Shown: piece after piece, positions 57,427-64,000 of the stretch
How positions within the stretch are numbered: the stretch's first letter is position 1
Layout of the letters: each line of letters opens with the position of its first letter
Assembly (NCBI RefSeq): GCF_002368095.1
Contig: NZ_AP018227.1
Coordinates: 6,898,123-6,962,122 of the forward strand
Source: Calothrix parasitica NIES-267
GTDB taxonomy: Bacteria > Cyanobacteriota > Cyanobacteriia > Cyanobacteriales > Nostocaceae
Reading direction: 5' to 3'
Length of the DNA: 64,000 bases
Made by a program: the position numbers and the translations under genes
Notes under the pieces: model-generated
The model's input: the letters and a program-made list of their open reading frames with translations, nothing else
Told to the model about the DNA's origin: nothing
The model's database searches: none

Positions 57427-57911
57427 GGCTAAATCAAATTTGACCTTTATTATAAACTTTTAGTCTACTTATTTTCCCACACCTCGATTGTGATTGCTAT
57501 ATTGTTGGAGATGTAACAGTGTTAGGTCTCTACACAGATTTTATGAGCGTTGCTATTAGCGCAGCGTGACGCTAGCCATATTGAAATATGAATTTATTTT
57601 TCTCATATTTACTAGTACTCCAGCAAGTCAACTTTGAGGGGTATATCGTACAAGCGTAAAATTCTTTTCTCCCCCTGCCCCCTCTGCTTCCCCTGCTCCC
57701 CCTGCTTGCCTTCAGCCGTCAATGTTCGCTCAATTATAAATTTTTTCCTCCTATTGCAGACATCGGTGGTGTAAATTTTTGGCGATTTGACGATGCTGTT
57801 ACAAAAATTGATTGCACTTGCATCCTTCCTCCATTACTCTTATTAGTTCGCTATAAACAGAAAATTTTCTACCAACAAATAACCTAAAAACATCGCTACA
57901 TTCTTTGTCTC

Positions 57912-58178
57912 ATGACTCCAACACATTCTCAGAAAGTACTTAAAATGCTCAACGATAAATTGCTTGCAGCTTACAATAGATACTATGGAAATCTGGAAGT
58001 GGGAGATATGACTCCTAAAGAGTTTATTAATACTTATGGAACTATAGAAGATAGAGTTAATGGCAGTTTAAAAACAGGAGTTACAACCTTTGAAGAATCG
58101 ACCTCAACCTTCTCTACGAACTCGGGTAAGGTCAATTTAAGTTCTTCCTCATCTAAAGATTCCCAAAATGTAGCTTGA
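57912..58178 (+). CDS. possible small protein overlapping the recombinase gene end
   Basis: An 88-residue frame whose first half (MTPTHSQKVLKMLNDKLLAA and on) reads like a compact helical protein and lies outside the recombinase gene. The second half is antisense to the last 145 bp of that gene and is Ser/Thr-rich, as expected of a shadow frame. No family recognised; may be spurious. Confidence 0.25.
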   Translation: MTPTHSQKVLKMLNDKLLAAYNRYYGNLEVGDMTPKEFINTYGTIEDRVNGSLKTGVTTFEESTSTFSTNSGKVNLSSSSSKDSQNVA

Positions 58179-59440
58179 GAAGCAACTGTGATTTTCCTCT
58201 TAACATTCTCAAAAGCATCCCTATCAACGATTTTTGTTGGGACTGAGAGGGAATTTATGGCAGCTTCTATTTTGGCGATCGCCAAAATAATATCTGGGTT
58301 AGAACTGCGAAGTCCTCGTAAAACAGATAACTCGTTTGTTAATTTTTCGATTTCTCGTGTATTTGTAACTTGTGTTGTTGTTAACTGAGTTTCTAAATGC
58401 TGAATTAAGTTTGGTGCATTTTCACATAAAGCCATAATTGTGGTGCTAATAATTTCTCTCAATCGGGTGCATCTTGAATTTTTGCAATGATATACACCTG
58501 GCTTATTGTAATTTACACAGCGCATATACTCGGTTCTGGTCTTGTGTCGTGAAAAATTACGATACATACTTGCTTCACAATCAGCGCATTTGATTAAACC
58601 TGCAAGTGGGTAGTTTCCCCGATTAGACTTTGCAGAGCTTCGATATTTCCTATTAGCTAATAATTTACATTCTATTGCATCTAACGTCGCTGGGGTAATT
58701 AAAGCTTCGTGAGTACTAAAATTTATTATCGGTTCTCGATTTATACCTTTTTTCTTCTTGATAAAATAAGCTGTATGTCCTTGAAGAGCTAAATTTTTTG
58801 ACCAGTCTCGTAATCCCGATACGCTAAAAACTATTTCATATTTAGTGTAAATATAGTTGCAGACATCTTTAAGCGAGCGCATCGACAAAATTAAATCTAT
58901 AACAATTTTGGCTAGCTCAAAATAAGTTTTACCTGACTTTTCATGAATATTTTTATTTGGAATCAAACGATGATTTTCATCTTTCGCATATCCAAATGGA
59001 GGAACGCAAAATTTTAGCTGCTGTCGAAAATACTCGTTCCCTTGTTTCACCCGTTGGGACAATAATCTTGATTCAAATTCAGCGAGTCCAGACATTTGAT
59101 TGATACTAAACCAACCAAAAGGACTATTAGGGTCAACAGGTGCATCTAATACCCTTAAGTTGACATTATGCTTAACAAAAACCTCTATCGCTTTATGAAT
59201 AGTAATAACGCTCCGACCCAAACGGTCTACACGAGTTATAACAATTTCATCAACTTGATTTTCCTGAACCAATTTAAGTAATTGATTAAACTTCTTTCTA
59301 GCATCACTACGTCCGGATTCAATATCTATTAATACTTCCGTAGCACCTGCGGCTTTTAACCTAGCTACTTGCTGATTAAGTGCATCAAACTCCTCTGCTT
59401 GCTCTTGAGTACTAACCCGAGCATAACCGTAAACTCTCAT
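58034..59440 (-). CDS. XisF-like serine recombinase of the nifE element
   Basis: A 468-residue large serine recombinase with nucleophile Ser10 in [10 protein letters not shown] and the catalytic [10 protein letters not shown] segment (about 70). A recombinase domain follows (about 165-260), then a zinc ribbon ([11 protein letters not shown] ... [12 protein letters not shown], about 300-345) and a C-terminal coiled-coil region. It should excise the 29.3-kb nifE element at GAACC. The gene runs leftward and starts 64 bp from the right border. It is only distantly similar to the nifK-2 enzyme outside the resolvase domain, in keeping with a different site. Confidence 0.88.
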   Translation of the reverse strand: MRVYGYARVSTQEQAEEFDALNQQVARLKAAGATEVLIDIESGRSDARKKFNQLLKLVQENQVDEIVITRVDRLGRSVITIHKAIEVFVKHNVNLRVLDAPVDPNSPFGWFSINQMSGLAEFESRLLSQRVKQGNEYFRQQLKFCVPPFGYAKDENHRLIPNKNIHEKSGKTYFELAKIVIDLILSMRSLKDVCNYIYTKYEIVFSVSGLRDWSKNLALQGHTAYFIKKKKGINREPIINFSTHEALITPATLDAIECKLLANRKYRSSAKSNRGNYPLAGLIKCADCEASMYRNFSRHKTRTEYMRCVNYNKPGVYHCKNSRCTRLREIISTTIMALCENAPNLIQHLETQLTTTQVTNTREIEKLTNELSVLRGLRSSNPDIILAIAKIEAAINSLSVPTKIVDRDAFENVKRKITVASQATFWESLDEEELKLTLPEFVEKVEVDSSKVVTPVFKLPLTLSSIVP

Positions 59441-59503
59441 AAAAACAGACTCAAATCGTTTTACCGAATCATATTACAAAGGTGTAGTTGTAAACGTTCA
59501 GGA

Positions 59504-59508
59504 GAACC
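59504..59508 (+). other. attachment core, right copy, nifE element
   Basis: GAACC, matching 30238-30242. Just inside the element it is preceded by AACGTTCAG, while the left core is followed, also just inside, by AACGCTCAG. Confidence 0.6.
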
Positions 59509-60331
59509 AGAATACACCACTCCTTACGATATTAATTTGATTGGTGAGTATAATATTGCTGGTGAAATGTGGAATGTTATACCAGTTTTAGAAAAATTGG
59601 GTATTCGCGTTTTAAGTAAAATTACAGGAGATGCTCGTTACAAAGAAGTCAGCTACGCTCACCGTGCCAAACTAAACGTCATGATTTGCTCCAAAGCCTT
59701 GATTAACATGGCTAGAAAAATGGAGGAGAATTACGGGATTCCTTATATAGAAGAATCCTTTTACGGTGTAGATGACATGAACCGTTTTCTACGAACTGTA
59801 GCAAGTAAATTGGGAGATAAAGATTTACAAGAGCGGACCGAAAAACTGATTGCAGAAGAAACCGCAAAATTAGACGAAAAACTAGCACCATACCGCGCTC
59901 GATTGAAAGGGAAGCGTGTTGTACTTTATACAGGTGGAGTGAAAAGCTGGTCGATTATTTCAGCGGCCAAAGATTTAGGAATGGAAGTTGTTGCTACCAG
60001 CACCAAAAAGAGTACCGAAGAAGACAAAGCCAAAATTAAGAACTTGCTCGGTCAAGACGGTATCATGATGCCTAAAGGCAACCCTCAAGAATTGATACGA
60101 GTCATCGGAGAAACCAAAGCAGATATGCTCATAGCTGGGGGTCGAAATCAATACACCGCTCTCAAAGCTAGAATTCCATTTTTAGACATTAATCAAGAAC
60201 GTCATCACGCTTACGCAGGATATGACGGAATGGTAAACATGGCCAGAGAACTAGACGAAGCACTTTACAGTCCAGTTTGGCAACAAATTCGTCAACCCGC
60301 TCCCTGGGAACAGTTAACAGTTGTGAGTTAG
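59504..60331 (+). CDS. nifE: nifE segment B (C-terminal part)
   Basis: The last 275 codons of NifE, from E-P-E-Y-T-T-P-Y-D through [15 protein letters not shown] to the C-terminus. The conserved [29 protein letters not shown] and [20 protein letters not shown] motifs are present. The upstream open frame (59369-59503) is element DNA, antisense to the recombinase start. The segment is intact. Confidence 0.94.
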   Translation, partial: EPEYTTPYDINLIGEYNIAGEMWNVIPVLEKLGIRVLSKITGDARYKEVSYAHRAKLNVMICSKALINMARKMEENYGIPYIEESFYGVDDMNRFLRTVASKLGDKDLQERTEKLIAEETAKLDEKLAPYRARLKGKRVVLYTGGVKSWSIISAAKDLGMEVVATSTKKSTEEDKAKIKNLLGQDGIMMPKGNPQELIRVIGETKADMLIAGGRNQYTALKARIPFLDINQERHHAYAGYDGMVNMARELDEALYSPVWQQIRQPAPWEQLTVVS

Positions 60332-60639
60332 GAGTTATTTGGTATTGCTGAAACGCGCAGTGTGTCGCTAGCCATATTGAAATATGAATTGAAATATGAA
60401 TTTATTTTTATCATATTTACTAGCCCCCTAAATCCCCCAAATAAGCGGGGGACTTAAAATTATTTTTCTCTCCGCTTATTTGGGGGTTGAGAGCAAATCA
60501 TACTTTCAATCAGCAACACCTTTCTTTTAATTTTCGTAGTGGGAACGTTTCCCTCCCTACTATCTCTTTTAATTGTCAAATCCCAATTTAAAACCTTTAA
60601 CCTTTGACCTTTAACCTTTAACCTATTTATTAATTTCCA
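60332..60639 (+). repeat. nifE-nifN spacer with a long hairpin
   Basis: The 308-bp spacer contains CCCCCAAATAAGCGG (60434-60448) and its exact complement at 60472-60486, a 15-bp stem with a 23-base loop. Beside it lies a dispersed repeat (GCTAGCCATATTGAAATATG, 60368 on) also found near 57570. A CCTTTAACCTTTGACC tandem run precedes nifN. No gene. Confidence 0.65.
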
Positions 60640-61950
60640 ATGGCTATAATAGCGACTCAAAATAAACCAGTTATAGTAAATCCTCTGAAACAAAGTCAGC
60701 CTTTGGGTGCGACTTTAGCTTTTTTGGGGTTGAAGGGTATGATACCACTGCTGCACGGTTCCCAAGGTTGTACGGCTTTCGCTAAAGTGATACTGGTACG
60801 ACATTTCAGAGAGGTAATTCCTCTTTCTACTACTGCGATGACGGAAGTTTCTACTATTTTGGGTGGAGAAGATAACGTCGAGCAAGCAATTCTGACTCTA
60901 GTAGAAAAAGTCAATCCTGAAATTATTGGACTGTGTACCACGGGGCTGACGGAAACTAGAGGGGATGATATGGAGAAAATTCTCAGAGAATTTCGTCAAA
61001 ATCATCCTCATTTAAATGATTTACCAATTTTATTAGTCTCTTCTCCAGATTTTAAAGGAGCGCTACAAGATGGGTATGCTGCTGCTGTAGAAAGCATGGT
61101 TACCCAGCTTCCGGAGAAAGGGGACATTAGACCCAATCAAGTAAATATCTTAGTCAGTTCTGCTTTTACTCCGGGAGATTTGCAAGAAATCAAAGATATT
61201 GTCAGTGCTTTCGGGTTGGTTCCGATTGTTATACCAGACCTTTCGGCTTCATTAGACGGTCATCTAGATGATTCTTGGAGTCCGATTACGGGTGGTGGGA
61301 CGACTTTGGCTCAACTGCGTAAAGTCGGGAGTTCGTCTTTTACTATCGCGATTGGGGAGAGTATGAGAGGTGCTGCTGAAATTTTGGATAAGCGCTTTGC
61401 TATTCCCTACGAATTATTTAGCGAGATAACCGGACTAGATGCTGTAGATAACTTTTTACAAGCACTATCAGATGTTAGTGGTGTAAGCGTTCCTGAAAAA
61501 TATCGTCGTCAACGTCGTCAATTACAAGACGCTATGCTCGACACTCACTTTTTCTTTGGTCGTAAGCGAGTATCCTTAGCTTTAGAACCTGATTTGCTAT
61601 GGTCAACCGTTACTTTTCTGCAATCAATGGGAGCAGAAATTCATGCTGCTGTTACTACTACACGTTCTCCTTTACTAGAAAAACTTCATCTTGAAAAAGT
61701 TATTATCGGTGACTTTGAAGATTTTGAAAATGTTGTAGAAGGTTCTGACTTATTAATTGGTAATTCTCACACCGCTACAATCAGCAAAAAGTTAAATATT
61801 CCTCTTTATCGCCAAGGTATTCCCATTTATGACCGTTTAGGTATAGGTCAATATACAAAAGTCGGTTATCGGGGAACTATGCAAATTTTATTCGACATTG
61901 GCAACATCTTTTTAGAACAAGAGGAAAACAGTGTAAAACACGGTCATTGA
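60640..61950 (+). CDS. nifN: FeMo-cofactor scaffold subunit NifN
   Basis: A 436-residue NifN, the second half of the NifEN scaffold. Conserved features are the N-terminal NPLKQSQPLGATLAFLGLKG, HGSQGCTAFAK with the conserved Cys, GLCTTGLTETRGDD and the C-terminal IPLYRQGIPIYDRLG. The gene is uninterrupted, unlike nifD, nifK and nifE. It continues the nif operon towards nifX. Confidence 0.95.
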   Translation: MAIIATQNKPVIVNPLKQSQPLGATLAFLGLKGMIPLLHGSQGCTAFAKVILVRHFREVIPLSTTAMTEVSTILGGEDNVEQAILTLVEKVNPEIIGLCTTGLTETRGDDMEKILREFRQNHPHLNDLPILLVSSPDFKGALQDGYAAAVESMVTQLPEKGDIRPNQVNILVSSAFTPGDLQEIKDIVSAFGLVPIVIPDLSASLDGHLDDSWSPITGGGTTLAQLRKVGSSSFTIAIGESMRGAAEILDKRFAIPYELFSEITGLDAVDNFLQALSDVSGVSVPEKYRRQRRQLQDAMLDTHFFFGRKRVSLALEPDLLWSTVTFLQSMGAEIHAAVTTTRSPLLEKLHLEKVIIGDFEDFENVVEGSDLLIGNSHTATISKKLNIPLYRQGIPIYDRLGIGQYTKVGYRGTMQILFDIGNIFLEQEENSVKHGH

Positions 61951-62091
61951 GTTAAAAGTAAGAAGTAAGAAGTAAGAAGTAATAAATGATTAATTCCCCT
62001 CCCTCTCTCACTCTCTCACTCTCTCCCTCATTACCAATTCCCTATTTACTAACTTAATCTTTGACCTAATATAAAGGAGTAATTATTTGTA

Positions 62092-62505
62092 ATGAAAATA
62101 GCTTTTACGACAAGCGATAAAGTTCATATTAATGCTCATTTTGGATGGGCAAAAGAGATTGAAGTTTACGAGATTTCTGATGAAGGATATAGCTTCTTAG
62201 AAACTCTTTCTTTTGGTGGTGATTTAAAGGAAGATGGGAACGAAGATAAATTAGTTCCTAAACTTAAAGCTTTAGAAGATTGTACCATTGTATATGTTTC
62301 TGCTATTGGAGGTAGCGCTGCTGCTCGGCTAATTAAAAAGGGTGTGACTCCAGTGAAAGCGCGTTCCGAAGCAGATGAAATTCAAGATGTTTTAGAAAGG
62401 TTAGTACAAACTCTTAAAGGAAGTCCCCCACCTTGGTTACGTAAAGCTTTACAAAAAAAAGACCGTAATTTTGAAGATGAATTAGAAGAGGATGCAACTG
62501 TATGA
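62092..62505 (+). CDS. nifX: FeMo-cofactor carrier NifX
   Basis: A 137-residue NifX of the NifX/NifY/NafY cofactor-binding family, starting MKIAFTTSDKVHINAHFGWA. It binds NifB-cofactor or the NifEN-derived precursor during cofactor assembly. GGAGTAA lies upstream. It overlaps the next gene by 4 bp (ATGA). The 141 bp before it hold GAAGTAA and CTCTC repeats. Confidence 0.93.
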   Translation: MKIAFTTSDKVHINAHFGWAKEIEVYEISDEGYSFLETLSFGGDLKEDGNEDKLVPKLKALEDCTIVYVSAIGGSAAARLIKKGVTPVKARSEADEIQDVLERLVQTLKGSPPPWLRKALQKKDRNFEDELEEDATV

Positions 62506-62978
62506 ACACCAGTAATAGCGTGAACGGTACGGCAACTAGCGATGTCTTAAGTTCTACTTTTATTAAGGCATTAATACAGCAAATTCGGGGTTTAGATACT
62601 TACGGAACCTACAGAAAATGGTCGGATGAATTAATTCTTAAACCCTACGTTGTCAGCAAACAAAAGAAGCGCGAAATTTCTGTTGAAGGTGATGTAGACC
62701 CGATGACAATATCCCGCATCAATGCATTTTACCGCGCTATAGCAATTCGCATCGAACAGGAAACTGGTTTGCTATCCCAGGTAGTTGCTGATTTGAACCA
62801 TGAAGGATTCGGATGGATATTAGTATTTTCCGGTCGTCTTCTGTTAGTTAAAAAAACTATGCGAGATGTCCATAGATTTGGTTTCGATTCTTTGGACAAA
62901 TTAGCAGAAGAAGGAGACAGTTTAGTACAAAAAGCTGTTGAATTAGCAACAAGTTTCCGCGAAGTCGGAGAACTGTAA
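62502..62978 (+). CDS. NifX-associated protein (DUF269)
   Basis: A 158-residue protein of the NifX-associated family, found next to nifX in most molybdenum nitrogenase operons. Conserved text includes FIKALIQQIRGLDTYGTYRK and HEGFGWILVFSGRLLLVKK. The biochemical role is not firmly known; involvement in cofactor maturation is inferred from context. Translationally coupled to nifX. Confidence 0.92.
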   Translation: MNTSNSVNGTATSDVLSSTFIKALIQQIRGLDTYGTYRKWSDELILKPYVVSKQKKREISVEGDVDPMTISRINAFYRAIAIRIEQETGLLSQVVADLNHEGFGWILVFSGRLLLVKKTMRDVHRFGFDSLDKLAEEGDSLVQKAVELATSFREVGEL

Positions 62979-62990
62979 ATAATTTGGGGG

Positions 62991-63082
62991 AGTAATGAGT
63001 AATGAGTAATGAGTAATGAGTAATAAGTTCGTAAAAATAAACTATCCATCCCCAATTACCCATTACCCATTACCCATTCCCA
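62991..63082 (+). repeat. short tandem repeats before the DUF683 gene
   Basis: (GAGTAAT) about five times at 62991-63026 and (TACCCAT) about four times at 63052-63082. Heptamer runs of this kind recur in several spacers of the window. Confidence 0.8.
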
Positions 63083-63113
63083 ATCCAAAATCTAAAATCC
63101 AGGAGAGATGTCT

Positions 63114-63332
63114 ATGGCTCAAACTGAAGGAACGACAAATATTGAAGAGTTAAAAAAAAAGATAAAGCGTCTAAATAGTAAAGCGGGTCAAATGAAAATG
63201 GACTTGCATGATTTAGCAGAAGGTTTACCTACTGATTACGAAAATCTTATGGGAGTAGCTGAGGCTACTTATAAAATTTATTGTGAATTAAATGAGCTTA
63301 AACAGCAAGTAAAAAAGATGGAGCAAGCATAA
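63114..63332 (+). CDS. CCE_0567-type small metalloprotein (DUF683)
   Basis: A 72-residue helical protein (IEELKKKIKRLNSKAGQMKM, then LHDLAEGLPTDYENLMGVAE) of the DUF683 family always found in nif clusters. A cyanobacterial member binds metal. The start at 63114 is chosen because AGGAG at 63101-63105 has proper spacing; the ATG at 63108 is too close to it. It overlaps nifW by one base. Confidence 0.88.
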   Translation: MAQTEGTTNIEELKKKIKRLNSKAGQMKMDLHDLAEGLPTDYENLMGVAEATYKIYCELNELKQQVKKMEQA

Positions 63333-63649
63333 TGACTCAAAGCTTGGAAGAGTTCAATAAACTAGTAAATACAGAAGACTATTTCCAATTTTTTGATTTA
63401 GAGTATGACCAAAAAGTTGTACATGTAAATCGTCTACATATTTTGCAAAAGTTTTCCGAATATATCAAGGAAATTGATAATAGTAAGGTACAACTTAATC
63501 ATGAGGAAAGATTAGGTAAATATCGTGAAGCATTAAAGCAGGCTTATCAGGTATTTATAGAGTCAACACCCCAACAAGAAAAACTTTTCAAAGTGTTTCA
63601 CCAGAAGCCAAAAAATGTAGTCAAGCTGACAGAAATTGATTCGGATTAG
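63332..63649 (+). CDS. nifW: nitrogenase stabilising protein NifW
   Basis: A 105-residue NifW, with EEFNKLVNTEDYFQFFDLEY and VVHVNRLHILQKFSEYIKE near the N-terminus. NifW binds the MoFe protein and is thought to protect it or help its maturation. Its start codon shares a base with the preceding stop (TAATG), so it is coupled to the DUF683 gene. hesA follows after 11 bp. Confidence 0.93.
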   Translation: MTQSLEEFNKLVNTEDYFQFFDLEYDQKVVHVNRLHILQKFSEYIKEIDNSKVQLNHEERLGKYREALKQAYQVFIESTPQQEKLFKVFHQKPKNVVKLTEIDSD

Positions 63650-63660
63650 GAGGTAATAAA

Positions 63661-64000
63661 GTGGTAAACCTAACACCTACCGAGTTGGAACGCTATAGTC
63701 GCCAAATGTCGCTACCTAATTTTGGTGAATTGGCACAAAAGCGTTTGAAGTCAGCTACGGTTCTGGTTACGGGTGTTGGAGGATTAGGTGGTACGGCTGC
63801 ACTTTACCTTGCTGTTGCAGGTGTAGGCCGCTTAATCCTGGTTAGAGGAGGTGACTTGCGGCTTGATGATATGAATCGTCAAATTCTCATGACTCACGAT
63901 TGGGTAGGAAAAGCTAGAGTTTTTAAGGCTAAGGAAACTCTACAAGCTATCAATCCCGATATTGAGATTGAAACGATTCACGATTACATCAATCCGGATA
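63661..64000 (+). CDS. hesA: HesA, ThiF/MoeB-like protein (start only)
   Basis: The first 113 codons of HesA, cut by the window edge. It starts at GTG 63661, 7 bp after AGGAGG. Motifs are ELERYSRQMSLPNFGELAQK and the nucleotide-binding VLVTGVGGLGGTAALYLA. HesA is an adenylating enzyme of the E1/ThiF family in nif clusters, thought to act in sulfur or molybdenum handling for the cofactor. Confidence 0.92.
   Translation, partial: MVNLTPTELERYSRQMSLPNFGELAQKRLKSATVLVTGVGGLGGTAALYLAVAGVGRLILVRGGDLRLDDMNRQILMTHDWVGKARVFKAKETLQAINPDIEIETIHDYINPD

Larger units (their letters stand above)
56807..57911. other. 1.1-kb intergenic region at the end of the FaRLiP locus
   Basis: Apart from the terminator (56904-56945) and the palindromic repeat (57320-57426), it holds a half palindromic element from 57613, a C/T-rich run (57660-57706) and a dispersed repeat (about 57545-57610, related to 60345-60420). 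No gene seen. Confidence 0.5.
30238..59503. mobile_element. nifE element (29.3 kb) carrying the FaRLiP locus
   Basis: NifE stops at G-E-P-E in GGTGAACCCGAA (30236-30246) and resumes in GGAGAACCAGAA (59502-59512). The only perfect shared block is GAACC (30238-30242 and 59504-59508), comparable in length to the 5-bp repeats of the XisF-excised fdxN element. Removing 29,266 bp restores [10 protein letters not shown] in frame. The serine recombinase at 58034-59440 starts 64 bp from the right border. Cargo is the far-red light photoacclimation cluster on both strands. Confidence 0.88.

Noticed and set aside
59369-59503. In-frame extension upstream of nifE segment B
   Set aside because: It has no NifE similarity and is antisense to the start of the serine recombinase gene.
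62991-63082. Regular short repeats considered as a CRISPR array
   Set aside because: The unit is 7 bp with no spacers; these are ordinary short tandem repeats. No CRISPR array was seen in the window.
1-64000. tRNA, rRNA or known riboswitch genes
   Set aside because: I saw no cloverleaf-like, ribosomal or recognised riboswitch sequence on either strand; a covariance-model scan would be needed to exclude small RNAs.

Overview
The window is chromosome of a filamentous, heterocyst-forming cyanobacterium (Nostocales in the broad sense). The evidence is a nifD-nifK-nifE-nifN-nifX-(NifX-associated)-(DUF683)-nifW-hesA gene order, nif genes split by developmental excision elements with XisA-like and XisF-like recombinases, short tandem repeats of the TAATTGG/TACCCAT type, and AT-rich intergenic DNA full of palindromic repeats. 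A complete-looking far-red light photoacclimation (FaRLiP) locus narrows this to strains able to make chlorophyll f. I cannot name the genus.

Layout. All + strand nif genes belong to one operon, cut by five elements. (1) nifD-1 enters from the left edge and ends at GGATTACTCCG (1503-1513); it carries a tyrosine recombinase. (2) nifD-2 (1518-3263, 1,746 bp) is little more than its recombinase and leaves a nifD micro-exon of about 20 bp between itself and nifD-1. (3) nifK-1 (3778-5612, 1,835 bp) is another recombinase-only element. (4) nifK-2 (6627-28994, 22,368 bp) carries a XisF-like serine recombinase and a set of sigma-like, DUF1822, CHAT-CHASE2, TPR-CHAT, haemagglutinin-like and DUF928 genes. 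(5) The nifE element (30238-59503, 29,266 bp) carries a serine recombinase and the FaRLiP locus. Joining the pieces at the short direct repeats restores open reading frames of 511 codons for nifK and 461 for nifE, and restores the conserved nifD C-terminus. Only about 7.3 kb of the 64 kb would remain in a chromosome that had lost all five elements.

FaRLiP locus. On the minus strand, in transcription order, lie rfpB, rfpA, rfpC, a second receiver protein, chlF (a D1-like chlorophyll f synthase), psaA2, psaB2, psaL2 and psaI2. On the plus strand, divergent from rfpB, lie a far-red psbA, three apcD-type genes with apcB2 and apcE2, then psbD3, psbC2, psbB2, psaF2 and psaJ2, closed by a strong terminator. 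Together these encode the far-red sensor and regulators, chlorophyll f synthase, and the alternative photosystem I, photosystem II and allophycocyanin-core subunits. No recognisable psbH2 is present.

How it fits together. In vegetative cells the elements are in place: nif is broken and FaRLiP is available. In a differentiating heterocyst, excision should repair nifD, nifK and nifE. It would also remove the FaRLiP regulators, chlorophyll f synthase and alternative photosystem genes from the chromosome of the nitrogen-fixing cell. This coupling of nitrogenase gene repair with loss of far-red acclimation genes is the most striking feature of the window. All five recombinase genes point leftward, with start codons 64-172 bp inside the right border of their elements.
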